A stretch of DNA of 64,000 bases from JAUNBN01 sp036645935 (GTDB lineage: Bacteria > Bacillota > Clostridia > Oscillospirales > Ruminococcaceae): contig JAVXNE010000001.1 of the NCBI GenBank assembly GCA_036645935.1, positions 248,001-312,000 on the forward strand, given 5' to 3'. A program made the translations under genes and the position numbers. Numbering within the stretch: the stretch's first letter is position 1; each line of letters begins with the position of its first letter. Below are positions 44,097 through 52,180 of the stretch, one piece after another. The notes beneath the pieces were generated by a model. It ran no database searches, was not told the origin of the DNA, and saw only the letters and a program-made list of their open reading frames with translations.

Positions 44097-44816
44097 TTAT
44101 TCGAGTGAATCGAGCCTCAACTGCGAGCGCAGACTCTTCCATTCGGGGATAATACTTGCGACGAGCGCATAAAACGCCTTGTTGTGGCTCGCGTTCACAA
44201 AATGGGCGAGCTCGTGCACCACAACGTAGCGCGCGCATTGCTCGGACGCCGCCAGCAACCGTATGTTGTAGTTCACATGCGCGCGGTTGACGCTGCAGCT
44301 TCCCCATCGCGTCTTCATATGTTTGATTGTGACAGATGGCATGCCGATGCCGAAACGCGAGAAAAACGGCAGACATTCCGCTGTGAGCGAAGTTAGATAT
44401 CTCTTCGCCTCTTTGCTCTGCCAGCGTTCTATCTGGTTCACGAGTACCGCGTCGTCTTTCGGCTCTGGTGTTCGCACCTCAAGCACCTCTCCCGTGAAGT
44501 CCACCGAGCGTTTGAGGCTGCATGTAACGGCGATTGGCATCACACGTCCGTGCAGTCTGATATGACCGCCGTCACACAGCGAATCAGGCAGCGGCGCAGC
44601 ACTTTTTTGCGCGTTGATTTTTGCGAGTGCGCGCTCGAGCCACTCTTTGCGACTGTCGATAAACGCCTCAGCTGCGGTCCAGGACGCAGACCGCGGCACC
44701 GATGCCTTTATATCCCCGCTCGGCGCGACGCGCAGATTCATCCGTCTCACACTTTTTCGCTCGATTACGATGTCGCGGCTTTCCGAACCGAGCAAAACTG
44801 TAACGGTTTTAATCAC
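44097..44816 (-). CDS. YgjP/DUF45-type metal-dependent hydrolase
   Basis: This 239-residue zinc peptidase-like protein carries VVVHELAHFVNASHNKAFY (HExxH with a third His), and the family motifs KTRWGSCSVNRAHVNYNIRL and ERKSVRRMNLRVAPSGDI. Targets are unknown; relatives are called YgjP-like or SprT-like. Its start overlaps the gdhA stop by four bases, so the two are co-translated. Confidence 0.9.
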   Translation of the reverse strand: MIKTVTVLLGSESRDIVIERKSVRRMNLRVAPSGDIKASVPRSASWTAAEAFIDSRKEWLERALAKINAQKSAAPLPDSLCDGGHIRLHGRVMPIAVTCSLKRSVDFTGEVLEVRTPEPKDDAVLVNQIERWQSKEAKRYLTSLTAECLPFFSRFGIGMPSVTIKHMKTRWGSCSVNRAHVNYNIRLLAASEQCARYVVVHELAHFVNASHNKAFYALVASIIPEWKSLRSQLRLDSLE

Positions 44817-46156
44817 ACAACACCCTGTGCTCTCATCGCCGCTGAAATTTTGAGAAATCCAGTGATATTCGCTCCCGCGACAAGGTTGCCCTCAAGCCCG
44901 TAATCGTGTGCCGCGTCATATGCGCTGCGGAAAATGTTGGACATTATTCCGTGCAGCTTTACATCAACCTCATCGAACGACCACGAGTATCTCATCGAGT
45001 TCTGGGACATCTCGAGCCCCGACGTCGCAACACCGCCCGCGTTAGCCGCCTTGGCGGGTGCAAACAGCACACCGGATTTCTGCAGCATTGTGACAGCCCC
45101 GGGCGTACACGGCATGTTCGCGCATTCGGTAACTGCAATGACGCCGTTATTTATGAGCGCTCTGGCGCTCTCCTCGTCCAGCTCGTTTTGCGTCGCGCAC
45201 GGCATCGCTATGTCGCACGGTATCTTAAATACGTCCGAACGCACGTCAGAATATGTCGCGCCGCTCACTCTTTCAGCATATTCCTTAATTCTTCCGCGCT
45301 CAATCTCTTTTATCTGCTTCACAAGCTTGAGATCAATTCCGTTTTCATCATATATAAATCCGCCAGAATCGGACATGGTCACAGGCAGCGCTCCCAGCAT
45401 TCTCGCTTTTTCCGCGGCGTAGATCGCAACGTTGCCCGAACCGCTTATCACAACACGCTTTCCTTTAAGGCTGTCACCCCTCATGCGGGAGAGCATGTCC
45501 TCTGTGAAATAGCAAGCGCCGTATCCTGTCGCTTCGGTGCGCGCGAGAGAACCGCCGTAAGCGATGCCCTTGCCCGTCAGCACGCCTGAAAATTCATTGG
45601 AAATTCGCTTGTACTGCCCAAATAGAAAGCCTATCTCCCTCGCCCCAACGCCGATGTCTCCTGCAGGCACGTCGGTGTTCGGCCCGATATGCCGATACAG
45701 CTCTGTCATAAAGCTCTGGCAGAAGCGCATTATCTCGGTATCGCTGCGGCCTTTTGGGTCAAAATCGGCGCCGCCCTTGCCTCCGCCCATCGGAAGCGTA
45801 GTCAGGCTGTTTTTGAAAGTCTGTTCAAATCCGAGAAATTTTATAACGGAGGCGTTCACGCTCGGATGAAATCGCAACCCGCCCTTGTATGGTCCTATTG
45901 CCGAGTTGAACTGAACCCTATACCCTCTGTTAACCCTGACATGACCGCCGTCGTCCATCCACGGAACGCGGAACTGAACGAATCTCTCGGGCTCAACCAA
46001 CCGCTCGATGACGCCGCTTTGCGCAAGATCTTCATCCCGCTCAACAACCGGAGCGAGCGATTCGAGCACCTCGAACACCGCCTGCATAAATTCAGGCTCT
46101 CCTGCATTCCGGCGGCAGACCTCTTCATAAATTCTGTTCAAGTAAGCGTTTTTCAT
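44813..46156 (-). CDS. gdhA: Glutamate dehydrogenase, NADP-type
   Basis: This enzyme aminates 2-oxoglutarate to glutamate, or the reverse. At 447 residues it is the hexameric class, with GPYKGGLRFHPSVN, the catalytic lysine in LPMGGGKGGADFDPKG, PAGDIGVGAREIGFLFGQYKR and the nucleotide motif GSGNVAIYAAEKA. Serine after the glycine loop favours NADP(H). ATG 46156 was chosen because AGGTGG lies eight bases upstream; an in-frame GTG at 46168 does not fit. It has a strong promoter and is the first gene of a two-gene unit. Confidence 0.96.
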   Translation of the reverse strand: MKNAYLNRIYEEVCRRNAGEPEFMQAVFEVLESLAPVVERDEDLAQSGVIERLVEPERFVQFRVPWMDDGGHVRVNRGYRVQFNSAIGPYKGGLRFHPSVNASVIKFLGFEQTFKNSLTTLPMGGGKGGADFDPKGRSDTEIMRFCQSFMTELYRHIGPNTDVPAGDIGVGAREIGFLFGQYKRISNEFSGVLTGKGIAYGGSLARTEATGYGACYFTEDMLSRMRGDSLKGKRVVISGSGNVAIYAAEKARMLGALPVTMSDSGGFIYDENGIDLKLVKQIKEIERGRIKEYAERVSGATYSDVRSDVFKIPCDIAMPCATQNELDEESARALINNGVIAVTECANMPCTPGAVTMLQKSGVLFAPAKAANAGGVATSGLEMSQNSMRYSWSFDEVDVKLHGIMSNIFRSAYDAAHDYGLEGNLVAGANITGFLKISAAMRAQGVV

Positions 46157-46194
46157 CGTTTGTTCCACCTTTCATCGTTTTAATACGCTAAATT

Positions 46195-46223
46195 ATTATA
46201 AAATCATTTTTCGGTTTTTGCAA
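46195..46223 (-). promoter_or_regulatory. Sigma A promoter of gdhA
   Basis: TTGCAA (46218-46223) and TATAAT (46195-46200) have a 17-base spacer and lie 39 bases upstream of the gdhA ATG. Confidence 0.75.
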
Positions 46224-46319
46224 CAACATTTAGTGTCATTTTTTCATGAACCTCACAAAAATTTGCCTTATTGTGAGATTCTCCAATATAACTCGCGTTG
46301 CACGGCGCCGATGAAGCCA

Positions 46320-46348
46320 TTGCCGTGTACGCACTCACGTGTTATAAT
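46320..46348 (+). promoter_or_regulatory. Sigma A promoter of the GNAT gene
   Basis: TTGCCG (46320-46325) and TATAAT (46343-46348) have a 17-base spacer and lie 49 bases before the ATG. Confidence 0.7.
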
Positions 46349-46397
46349 TACAATAAATCAGTTGAATGAACCTTATCTTTAACGGGGACATGAAAAA

Positions 46398-46925
46398 ATG
46401 TATATTAGAGCGGCACGAAACGACGACCTGCCCGCCATCTGCAAGATAATCTCACAGGCTCAGAGCTATCTCAAAAGCCGCGGTGTCGACCAATGGCAGG
46501 ACGGCTATCCCGACGAGGAGCGGTTGCGTCGAGACATATCGCTCGGTGTCGGCCGGGTTGTGTGCGAAAACGACAGCATCCCGCTCGCATATGCCGCAAT
46601 TTTTTTTGGCGACGAACCGAGCTATTCTCGGATATATGACGGCGCCTGGCTCACCTGCGGTGAATACGGTGCCGTTCACCGCATCGCGACCGCTGAAATC
46701 GCACGCCGCTCGGGCAGCGCCTCTGCATTGCTCGCTCACGCGGAATCTCTGTGCACACAGCGCGGTGTGCCGAGCGTTCGCATCGACACCCATGCCGACA
46801 ACGCGGTCATGCGCACGTTCATAGAAAAGCACGGTTTTGTATACTGCGGCGTCATCTACGTCTCCGGAACGGCCGAGAACGGTTCGCCTCGGGTTGCCTA
46901 CGAAAAAGTGCTCGCTTCCGATTGA
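46398..46925 (+). CDS. GNAT family N-acetyltransferase
   Basis: This 175-residue acetyltransferase begins IRAARNDDLPAICKIISQAQSYLKSRGVDQWQDGYP, typical of a Firmicutes GNAT subgroup. A split acetyl-CoA loop region (ARRSGSASALLAHAESLC) and the NAVMRTFIEKHGFVYCGVIYV motif follow. No acceptor can be assigned. Its last codons overlap the promoter of the following tRNA gene. Confidence 0.9.
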   Translation: MYIRAARNDDLPAICKIISQAQSYLKSRGVDQWQDGYPDEERLRRDISLGVGRVVCENDSIPLAYAAIFFGDEPSYSRIYDGAWLTCGEYGAVHRIATAEIARRSGSASALLAHAESLCTQRGVPSVRIDTHADNAVMRTFIEKHGFVYCGVIYVSGTAENGSPRVAYEKVLASD

Positions 46926-46950
46926 CAATGCTCACGGCTTTTGTTATTAT
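46922..46950 (+). promoter_or_regulatory. Promoter of tRNA-Lys
   Basis: TTGACA (46922-46927) and TATTAT (46945-46950) have a 17-base spacer. They lie 26 bases upstream of the mature tRNA and overlap the GNAT stop codon. Confidence 0.8.
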
Positions 46951-46975
46951 ACTAAGGCTGTTATATTGGCAGCAT

Positions 46976-47051
46976 GAGATATTAGCTCAGTCGGCAGAGC
47001 AATTGCCTTTTAAGCAATGGGTCCGGAGTTCGAATCTCCGATATCTCACCA
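46976..47051 (+). tRNA. tRNA-Lys (UUU)
   Basis: A full cloverleaf: acceptor GAGATAT/ATATCTC, D-arm GCTC/GAGC, anticodon stem ATTGC/GCAAT with loop CTTTTAA (anticodon TTT), and T-arm CGGAG/CTCCG with TTCGAAT. Discriminator A and encoded CCA complete it. A terminator follows at once. Confidence 0.97.
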
Positions 47052-47094
47052 AACAAAGACATATCTTCCCAAAAACGGAGGATATGTCTTTGTT
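47052..47094 (+). terminator. Terminator of tRNA-Lys
   Basis: A 14-bp stem (AACAAAGACATATC against GATATGTCTTTGTT) is extended by TCC/GGA. It directly follows the tRNA CCA end. Confidence 0.85.
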
Positions 47095-47158
47095 ATGCTC
47101 TGAATTATTCTATAATTGCGGCACAAATTGTTTATGTTTGGCGAAGGAGATGTGAAAT

Positions 47159-47677
47159 ATGCAAACGAAAAATATTGTTGTTGTTCCGTATAATTCGACA
47201 TGGGCCAATGAATTTATAAAGATTAAAGAACACGTGGCGCCGGTTATTGTAAACAGTATTTTGGCAATAGAGCATGTGGGCAGCACTTCGGTAAAAGGTT
47301 TGGCGGCAAAGCCAATTATTGATATAGACATAATCATTAAAGATTACAGTTGTTTTGATGCTGTCAGGCAAGGCCTGGAAAGCATAGGCTATTATTACGA
47401 AGGCGATTGGGGTATAAAGGATAGGGAAGCATTTGCATATAATGATGGTATAAAGTCCAATTTTATGACACATCATCTATATGTATGTCCGCAAAATTCC
47501 ACCGAATTTAAAAGGCATATTACATTTCGCAATCATTTGAGAGAAAACATTGAAGATAGAAATAAGTATAGTGCGATAAAAACAGAAGCAGCAAAAAAAT
47601 ATCCTAAAGACATAGAAAAGTATTTGGATATGAAAGGTATGGTTATATCCGAGATATATAATAGGTGCGGATTGTGA
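47159..47677 (+). CDS. GrpB family protein (UPF0157), probably acquired
   Basis: This 172-residue GrpB/nucleotidyltransferase-like protein has VVPYNSTWANEFIKIKE, the motif AIEHVGSTSVKGLAAKPIIDIDI (G-S-T-S and the D-x-D pair) and HHLYVCPQNS. The function is unknown, though some members are linked with CoA or nucleotidyl transfer. AAGGAG lies before the ATG. The gene is clearly more AT-rich and uses different codons than its neighbours. It sits just after tRNA-Lys, a common insertion point, so transfer is likely. Confidence 0.92.
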   Translation: MQTKNIVVVPYNSTWANEFIKIKEHVAPVIVNSILAIEHVGSTSVKGLAAKPIIDIDIIIKDYSCFDAVRQGLESIGYYYEGDWGIKDREAFAYNDGIKSNFMTHHLYVCPQNSTEFKRHITFRNHLRENIEDRNKYSAIKTEAAKKYPKDIEKYLDMKGMVISEIYNRCGL

Positions 47678-48497
47678 GCATAATCCGCGCCAAACCATAA
47701 AATCCGTTTCCACCGTTACCACAAACATGATTTTCACCGCGATTCAGTCGTTCTTTGCAATGTCGGCGGAATTTTGATTGCCGGATATCTGAACGAATAG
47801 GAGCGGCGACATCACAGCCACACAACGGGCGTCCTCATGAATGTCACGGTTTGAATCATCACACCGCGGCTTTGCCATTTCCCATTATTGCAAATCCTGT
47901 CGGCAGTCGAAGGCGGAGATTTTTCACTTCAGCGCGCATGCAGCTCCAACTCGCAATCAATCTTTGCAGCAACCTCGGATACATCATGACATGTTGCATC
48001 TGCGGCTTTGGGGTTCTCGCACTTAAAGTTGCAATTATTGCAAGTTCTGTTGCCATCAATATTCCTTGCTTTTCATGTTTGCGTTTGTCCTTAAATTGGG
48101 GTATCCGAACTTGCGTGTGGGAGCCTTTGCAAGCGAGAGCATCTGCGCTGTTTTTACAATTTTATTTCTGATGCACAAAAAACTTCGGTTGCACGAAAAG
48201 CCGTTTTCCTTTGGCCAATTTCCCAAAAGCGTGTGGAACAGATCTTCGCGCTGTCTTGAAAATACTCATCACACTTTTCTTCCCTCATTGTGAAAAAAGC
48301 AGATGAAATCAGACCAAATAAAAACACCAGCCACGCCCGATAACTTTCTCCGGGCATGGCTGGTTTCCTTTTTCACCGTCTCGGGTGCCGTGCACACAGC
48401 GGTTTATTCACCTTTACTTTGAGCACTCTCAACGGCGCTCTTTTCTCCGCGCGGTAAATGCGGAGAAAAGAGCGAAAAAAGAAGAGAAGAGGAAAGA
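47678..48497. other. Intergenic region with coding-like fragments and terminator
   Basis: About 820 bases. The minus strand carries protein-like but broken stretches: a Cys-rich reading at 48046-47929 (RTCNNCNFKCENPKAADATC) lacking a start codon, and a frame at 47825-47643 starting with TTG (CDVAAPIRSDIRQSKFRRHC). They may be remnants of a small gene. A terminator (48326-48364) and a second 14-bp stem without a T-run (48436-48474) lie near the liv operon end. Confidence 0.35.
48326..48364 (-). terminator. Terminator of the liv-type operon
   Basis: ACCAGCCA and GCCCG arms form a 13-bp stem with one mismatch (C-A). On the minus strand GTTTTTATTT follows. It lies 134 bases past the livF stop. 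Plus-strand sequence is also T-rich. Confidence 0.75.
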
Positions 48498-49232
48498 TTA
48501 CTGTTTGGACTGTTGCTGCCAATGCTTTCCGAAATATGTTGCTATTACCCGATCGTCGTGAATGAGCTGCTGTGCCGCGCCCTCAAGCTCTATCTTGCCC
48601 TGACTCATGATATAAGCATAATCGGAGACCTTGAGTGCTTTGCGCGCGTTTTGCTCGACCATCAGTATCGGGAGACCGTTGTTGTTTATTTGAGTGATCT
48701 TTTCAAACAATTCATCGATTACGAGAGGGGCAAGCCCCATAGACGGCTCATCGAGGAGCAGGATTTTCGGCCGTCCCATAAGCGCGCGGCCGATGGCAAG
48801 CATCTGCTGCTCGCCTCCGGAAAGGCTCCACGCAAGCTGCTTGCTTCGCTGCTTGAGTATGGGGAAAAGATCGTATACAAATGTAAGCTCATTGGCATAG
48901 TCGGGCTTGCCGAAGTATCCGCGCCAGTTTATGCAGCCCGCCTCGAGATTTTCAAACACGGTGAGTCCGGGAAACACCTGTCTCCCTTCAGGCACGTGCA
49001 TGATACCGAGCTTTGTTATATGCGCGGCGTTATAGCTCGTGATGTTCTCGTTATCCCACTCAATCAGTCCCGAGCGCTCAACCATGCCGGAGATTGCTTT
49101 CAAAAGCGAGCTTTTCCCTGCCCCGTTGCTGCCGATGAGACAGACGATGGTCTTGTCTCCGACCGAAAGATTGATGCCGTGAACCGCCTCGATAGAGCCG
49201 TAGCGAACAAACAGGTTGTTTATTTTAAGCAT
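48498..49232 (-). CDS. livF: Branched-chain amino-acid-type ABC transporter ATPase LivF
   Basis: This 244-residue ATPase has Walker A GSNGAGKSSLLKAI, the LivF-type HVPEGRQVFPGLTVFENLEAG, signature SLSGGEQQMLAIGRALM and Walker B ILLLDEPSMGLAPLV. ATG 49232 follows GGGGAGAG and overlaps the livG end by eight bases. It works with LivG to drive the LivHM channel. Confidence 0.95.
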   Translation of the reverse strand: MLKINNLFVRYGSIEAVHGINLSVGDKTIVCLIGSNGAGKSSLLKAISGMVERSGLIEWDNENITSYNAAHITKLGIMHVPEGRQVFPGLTVFENLEAGCINWRGYFGKPDYANELTFVYDLFPILKQRSKQLAWSLSGGEQQMLAIGRALMGRPKILLLDEPSMGLAPLVIDELFEKITQINNNGLPILMVEQNARKALKVSDYAYIMSQGKIELEGAAQQLIHDDRVIATYFGKHWQQQSKQ

Positions 49233-49983
49233 CGTTCTCTCTCCCCAGATAAGCGGTGATAACATCCTCATTGCACGCGATTTCATCGGGTGTGCCGCAC
49301 GCGATTACGCTGCCGAAGTTGAGCACGGTTATCGACGAGCAGACGCTCATTATCATATCCATCGAATGCTCAATGAGAATTATACCGATATTTTTTTCTT
49401 TGGCCGCCCATTCGAGCAGTCCGACGGCGTGTTCAATTTCCGCACCATTCAACCCTGCCGCGGGCTCGTCCACCAATATCACTTTAGGATTTGTGAGAAT
49501 CGCGCGAATTATCTCGAGCAGCTTGCGCTGTCCGAACGTGAGGCTCGTGACGTCATCTTCAAGATAGTACGAAAAATCCGCCATGTTGGTGAGCATTTCA
49601 AGCTCTTTGATGTAGGTCTTGTCTTTTTTTCCGAAAAACGAACTTATAAACGAGCATTTGACACCGAGATCCCGAGCGAGCAGCAGATTGTCTTCAATAT
49701 CCGAACGATCGAGGAAACGCGGCATCTGGAACGTTCTTCCAATGCCCAGTCTCGCCCGCTGATGCGCGGGCATTTTTGTTATGACCTTGCCGTCAAATTC
49801 AATCGTGCCGCTATCCACGTCGTAAATTCCCGAAATCAAGTTGAGCAACGTGGTTTTTCCCGCGCCGTTCGGCCCGATCAGACCGTGTATAGTGCCTTCC
49901 TGCAGCTCCACACACACGTTCTGCGCGACAACTACTCCGCCGAAGCTTTTATTGACGTCGGTCAATTTCAGAATAGGTTTCAT
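49225..49983 (-). CDS. livG: Branched-chain amino-acid-type ABC transporter ATPase LivG
   Basis: This 252-residue ATPase has Walker A GPNGAGKTTLLNLI, the LivG-type GIGRTFQMPRFLDRSDIEDNLLLA, signature LTFGQRKLLEIIRAI and Walker B VILVDEPAAGLNGAEI. ATG 49983 has GGAGG six bases upstream, one base after livM. The signature LTFGQ replaces the usual LSGGQ but is seen in this family. Confidence 0.95.
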   Translation of the reverse strand: MKPILKLTDVNKSFGGVVVAQNVCVELQEGTIHGLIGPNGAGKTTLLNLISGIYDVDSGTIEFDGKVITKMPAHQRARLGIGRTFQMPRFLDRSDIEDNLLLARDLGVKCSFISSFFGKKDKTYIKELEMLTNMADFSYYLEDDVTSLTFGQRKLLEIIRAILTNPKVILVDEPAAGLNGAEIEHAVGLLEWAAKEKNIGIILIEHSMDMIMSVCSSITVLNFGSVIACGTPDEIACNEDVITAYLGRENDA

Positions 49984-49984
49984 G

Positions 49985-51007
49985 TCATTCCTCCCGCGCA
50001 GCCGCACGGCCTATTTTGGTTTTGTGCCCCAGCTTAAATCGCCGCTTTATGCGGTTCGCTATCGACACAAACGTTCCCCAAAGCCCCATCGGCATAAAGA
50101 CCATGAGCAACATGACGCCGAGTCCGTAGACCAGACGTATGTACTCCTGAAGCGGGCGCAGCCATTCAGGCAGTATGGTTATGAGAATCGTTCCCAAAAA
50201 CACACCTATAGGATTATTGACACCGCCCAGCATGATCATGATGATCAGCGTTGTCGAGATGTCAAAGGTGAAATAAGTTGAAACGACAAAGTGGTTGTTG
50301 TGAACCATCATTGCGCCCGCAAGTCCCGCGAACATCGCGGAAATCACAAATGCGATTACCTTCGTCTGATAGACGTTGACGCCCATAATCTTGGCGGCAA
50401 GCTCGTTGTCGCGAACCGAGCTCATCTCGCGTCCGAGCGTGGTGTTGCGAAGCCGCAGTACAAGCAACGCACAGATCACGCAGATCGTTATGAGAACAAA
50501 ATAGTTTTTGAGGAAGCTGTCGCTGCGAAATCCAAACATCTCGAAGGGCGGGATTGCGTTCAGACCGTTTGGGCCTCCGGTAACCGACTTCCAATTGTTG
50601 AAAATGCTGAATGATATCTGCACAAGGGCCACTGTTGAAAACGTGAAGAACGTGCCGTTGAGCCGCATGAGCACAAGTCCGATTATGAGCGAGAGAACCA
50701 TCGTGATGAGAAGCGCAAGCATCATCGAAACCATGCTGTTGATTCCGTACACTTTGGACAGCAATGCGCTGGCATAACCGCCAACACCCATAAACGCAGT
50801 GGCGGCGAATGAAACCATTCCGCACATGCCCAGCATCACTGAGCTTCCAAGGCACGCGACATAGTAGATAAGCGCGCCGTTAAGCACCGAGATTGTATAC
50901 GCGCGGGACGTTCCCGGCACCACTACATAAAGCACCACTGCGACGGCAAAATAAATGAGTATCGCGGCGACATTTTTAGATCCTTTTGTTGTTGTCACAG
51001 TCGTCAC
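49985..51007 (-). CDS. livM: Branched-chain amino-acid-type ABC permease LivM
   Basis: This 340-residue permease has about ten helices. LivM motifs are GMCGMVSFAATAFMGVGGYASALL, RLNGTFFTFSTVALVQI, LRNTTLGREMSSVRDNELAAKIMGV and GGVNNPIGVFLGTILI. The start is GTG 51007, overlapping the livH stop by four bases. The basic C-terminal tail (RIKRRFKLGHKTK) is cytosolic. Confidence 0.95.
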   Translation of the reverse strand: MTTVTTTKGSKNVAAILIYFAVAVVLYVVVPGTSRAYTISVLNGALIYYVACLGSSVMLGMCGMVSFAATAFMGVGGYASALLSKVYGINSMVSMMLALLITMVLSLIIGLVLMRLNGTFFTFSTVALVQISFSIFNNWKSVTGGPNGLNAIPPFEMFGFRSDSFLKNYFVLITICVICALLVLRLRNTTLGREMSSVRDNELAAKIMGVNVYQTKVIAFVISAMFAGLAGAMMVHNNHFVVSTYFTFDISTTLIIMIMLGGVNNPIGVFLGTILITILPEWLRPLQEYIRLVYGLGVMLLMVFMPMGLWGTFVSIANRIKRRFKLGHKTKIGRAAAREE

Positions 51008-51867
51008 GCTTTCTCTGAGATAAGCGGCCCGAAGAAACCACGCGGGCGTATTATCAACACAATAATGAGAACTAAAAATACAATTGCATCTTTGTAGGTC
51101 GTTGTAAACAGAGTCGCAAAGGACTCAATGACTCCGATGAGCAAACTGCCGATTACAGCGCCCTTGACATTGCCGAATCCGCCGATAACCATGCCTGCAA
51201 AACCTTTGAGCAGCAGCCCTCCGAGCGACGTGCTGACCAGAAAGAGCGGAGCGACAAGATATCCGCCAACACCGACTATCGCGGCGCTTATCATGTATGT
51301 CACGGCGGTGGTCACAATCGTAGCTATGCCGAGCAACTCAGCTGAATACTTATTCTGCGCTGCGGCTTGCATAATGCGTCCGACATAGAGCTTGTCGAAT
51401 AGCAAAAACACTCCGATTATGAGCAGTGAACTGATTCCTATAATGAATAGGTACTGATATTCCAATCGCGCTTTGCCGATGACGAGAACTCCCTTGACAA
51501 TCGGCTGGGAAACCAGAGGCACATTTCCCCACACGAGTTTAACTACTTCTTTAATTACGACCGACGCCCCGAGAGTGCTTATTATGATAGTCGCCGGCCA
51601 TTTGGATTTGCGCAACGGCCAATAGACCGTGAACATGAACAGCATTCCGAAGATTGCGAAAATCACAACTGCAAGAATGATCATCGCCCATATCGGAAGA
51701 TTTGCCTGAAATGTCAGGCAGTAGGTCACATAGGCGCCGAGCATGAAAAGCTCGCCCTCCGCAAAATTGAGCACGCCGACCGCGCGCACAAGCAACACGA
51801 CACCCATGGCGAGAATGGCATAGATCATTCCCATAGATATGCCGATTATTAAAAGCTGTAGATACAC
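51004..51867 (-). CDS. livH: Branched-chain amino-acid-type ABC permease LivH
   Basis: This 287-residue permease has about eight helices, with GISMGMIYAILAMGVVLLVRAVGVLNFAEGELFMLGAY and later GGYLVAPLFLVSTSLGGLLLKGFAGMVIGGFGNVKGAVIGS. Both are hallmarks of LivH. GGGAGG precedes the ATG. A 257-base gap separates it from the hairpin below livK. Confidence 0.95.
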   Translation of the reverse strand: MYLQLLIIGISMGMIYAILAMGVVLLVRAVGVLNFAEGELFMLGAYVTYCLTFQANLPIWAMIILAVVIFAIFGMLFMFTVYWPLRKSKWPATIIISTLGASVVIKEVVKLVWGNVPLVSQPIVKGVLVIGKARLEYQYLFIIGISSLLIIGVFLLFDKLYVGRIMQAAAQNKYSAELLGIATIVTTAVTYMISAAIVGVGGYLVAPLFLVSTSLGGLLLKGFAGMVIGGFGNVKGAVIGSLLIGVIESFATLFTTTYKDAIVFLVLIIVLIIRPRGFFGPLISEKA

Positions 51868-52124
51868 ATGAATTCCTCCCTAAATTGCTTTGCGCCCCGC
51901 CGACGCGAAAAAGGTAATCTTGAATGCCCTCAGGGCTTTCATGGCCGCGACAATGTCGACAGCCTTTAAAAAAGAGACGTTGGTTTCGCTTATACAACAT
52001 GGGCGAAACGCCGTCCCCCGTTGGTATTTCCACTCGCAACCGGATTTTCTTGCCGGAATCCTGCCCAAAAGGCGCTGCGGCGGAGAAACTGTCTGCACAA
52101 CAATTTTGCTGCATCTGTCTCAAA

Positions 52125-52156
52125 GTATTTGAAGGCCCTTTCGGGCCTTCAAATAC
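52125..52156 (-). promoter_or_regulatory. Intercistronic hairpin between livK and livH
   Basis: A perfect 14-bp stem (GTATTTGAAGGCCC against GGGCCTTCAAATAC) has a four-base GAAA-type loop. It is followed on the minus strand only by TTTGAG. It probably lowers transporter expression relative to the binding protein or caps a stable livK mRNA. Confidence 0.65.
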
Positions 52157-52180
52157 CGCTTGCCTAAATCTTTTGTTTTA

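Noticed and set aside
48436..48474. 14-bp hairpin near the end of the liv operon considered as its terminator
   Set aside because: No T-run follows on either strand. The hairpin at 48326-48364 has one and fits better.
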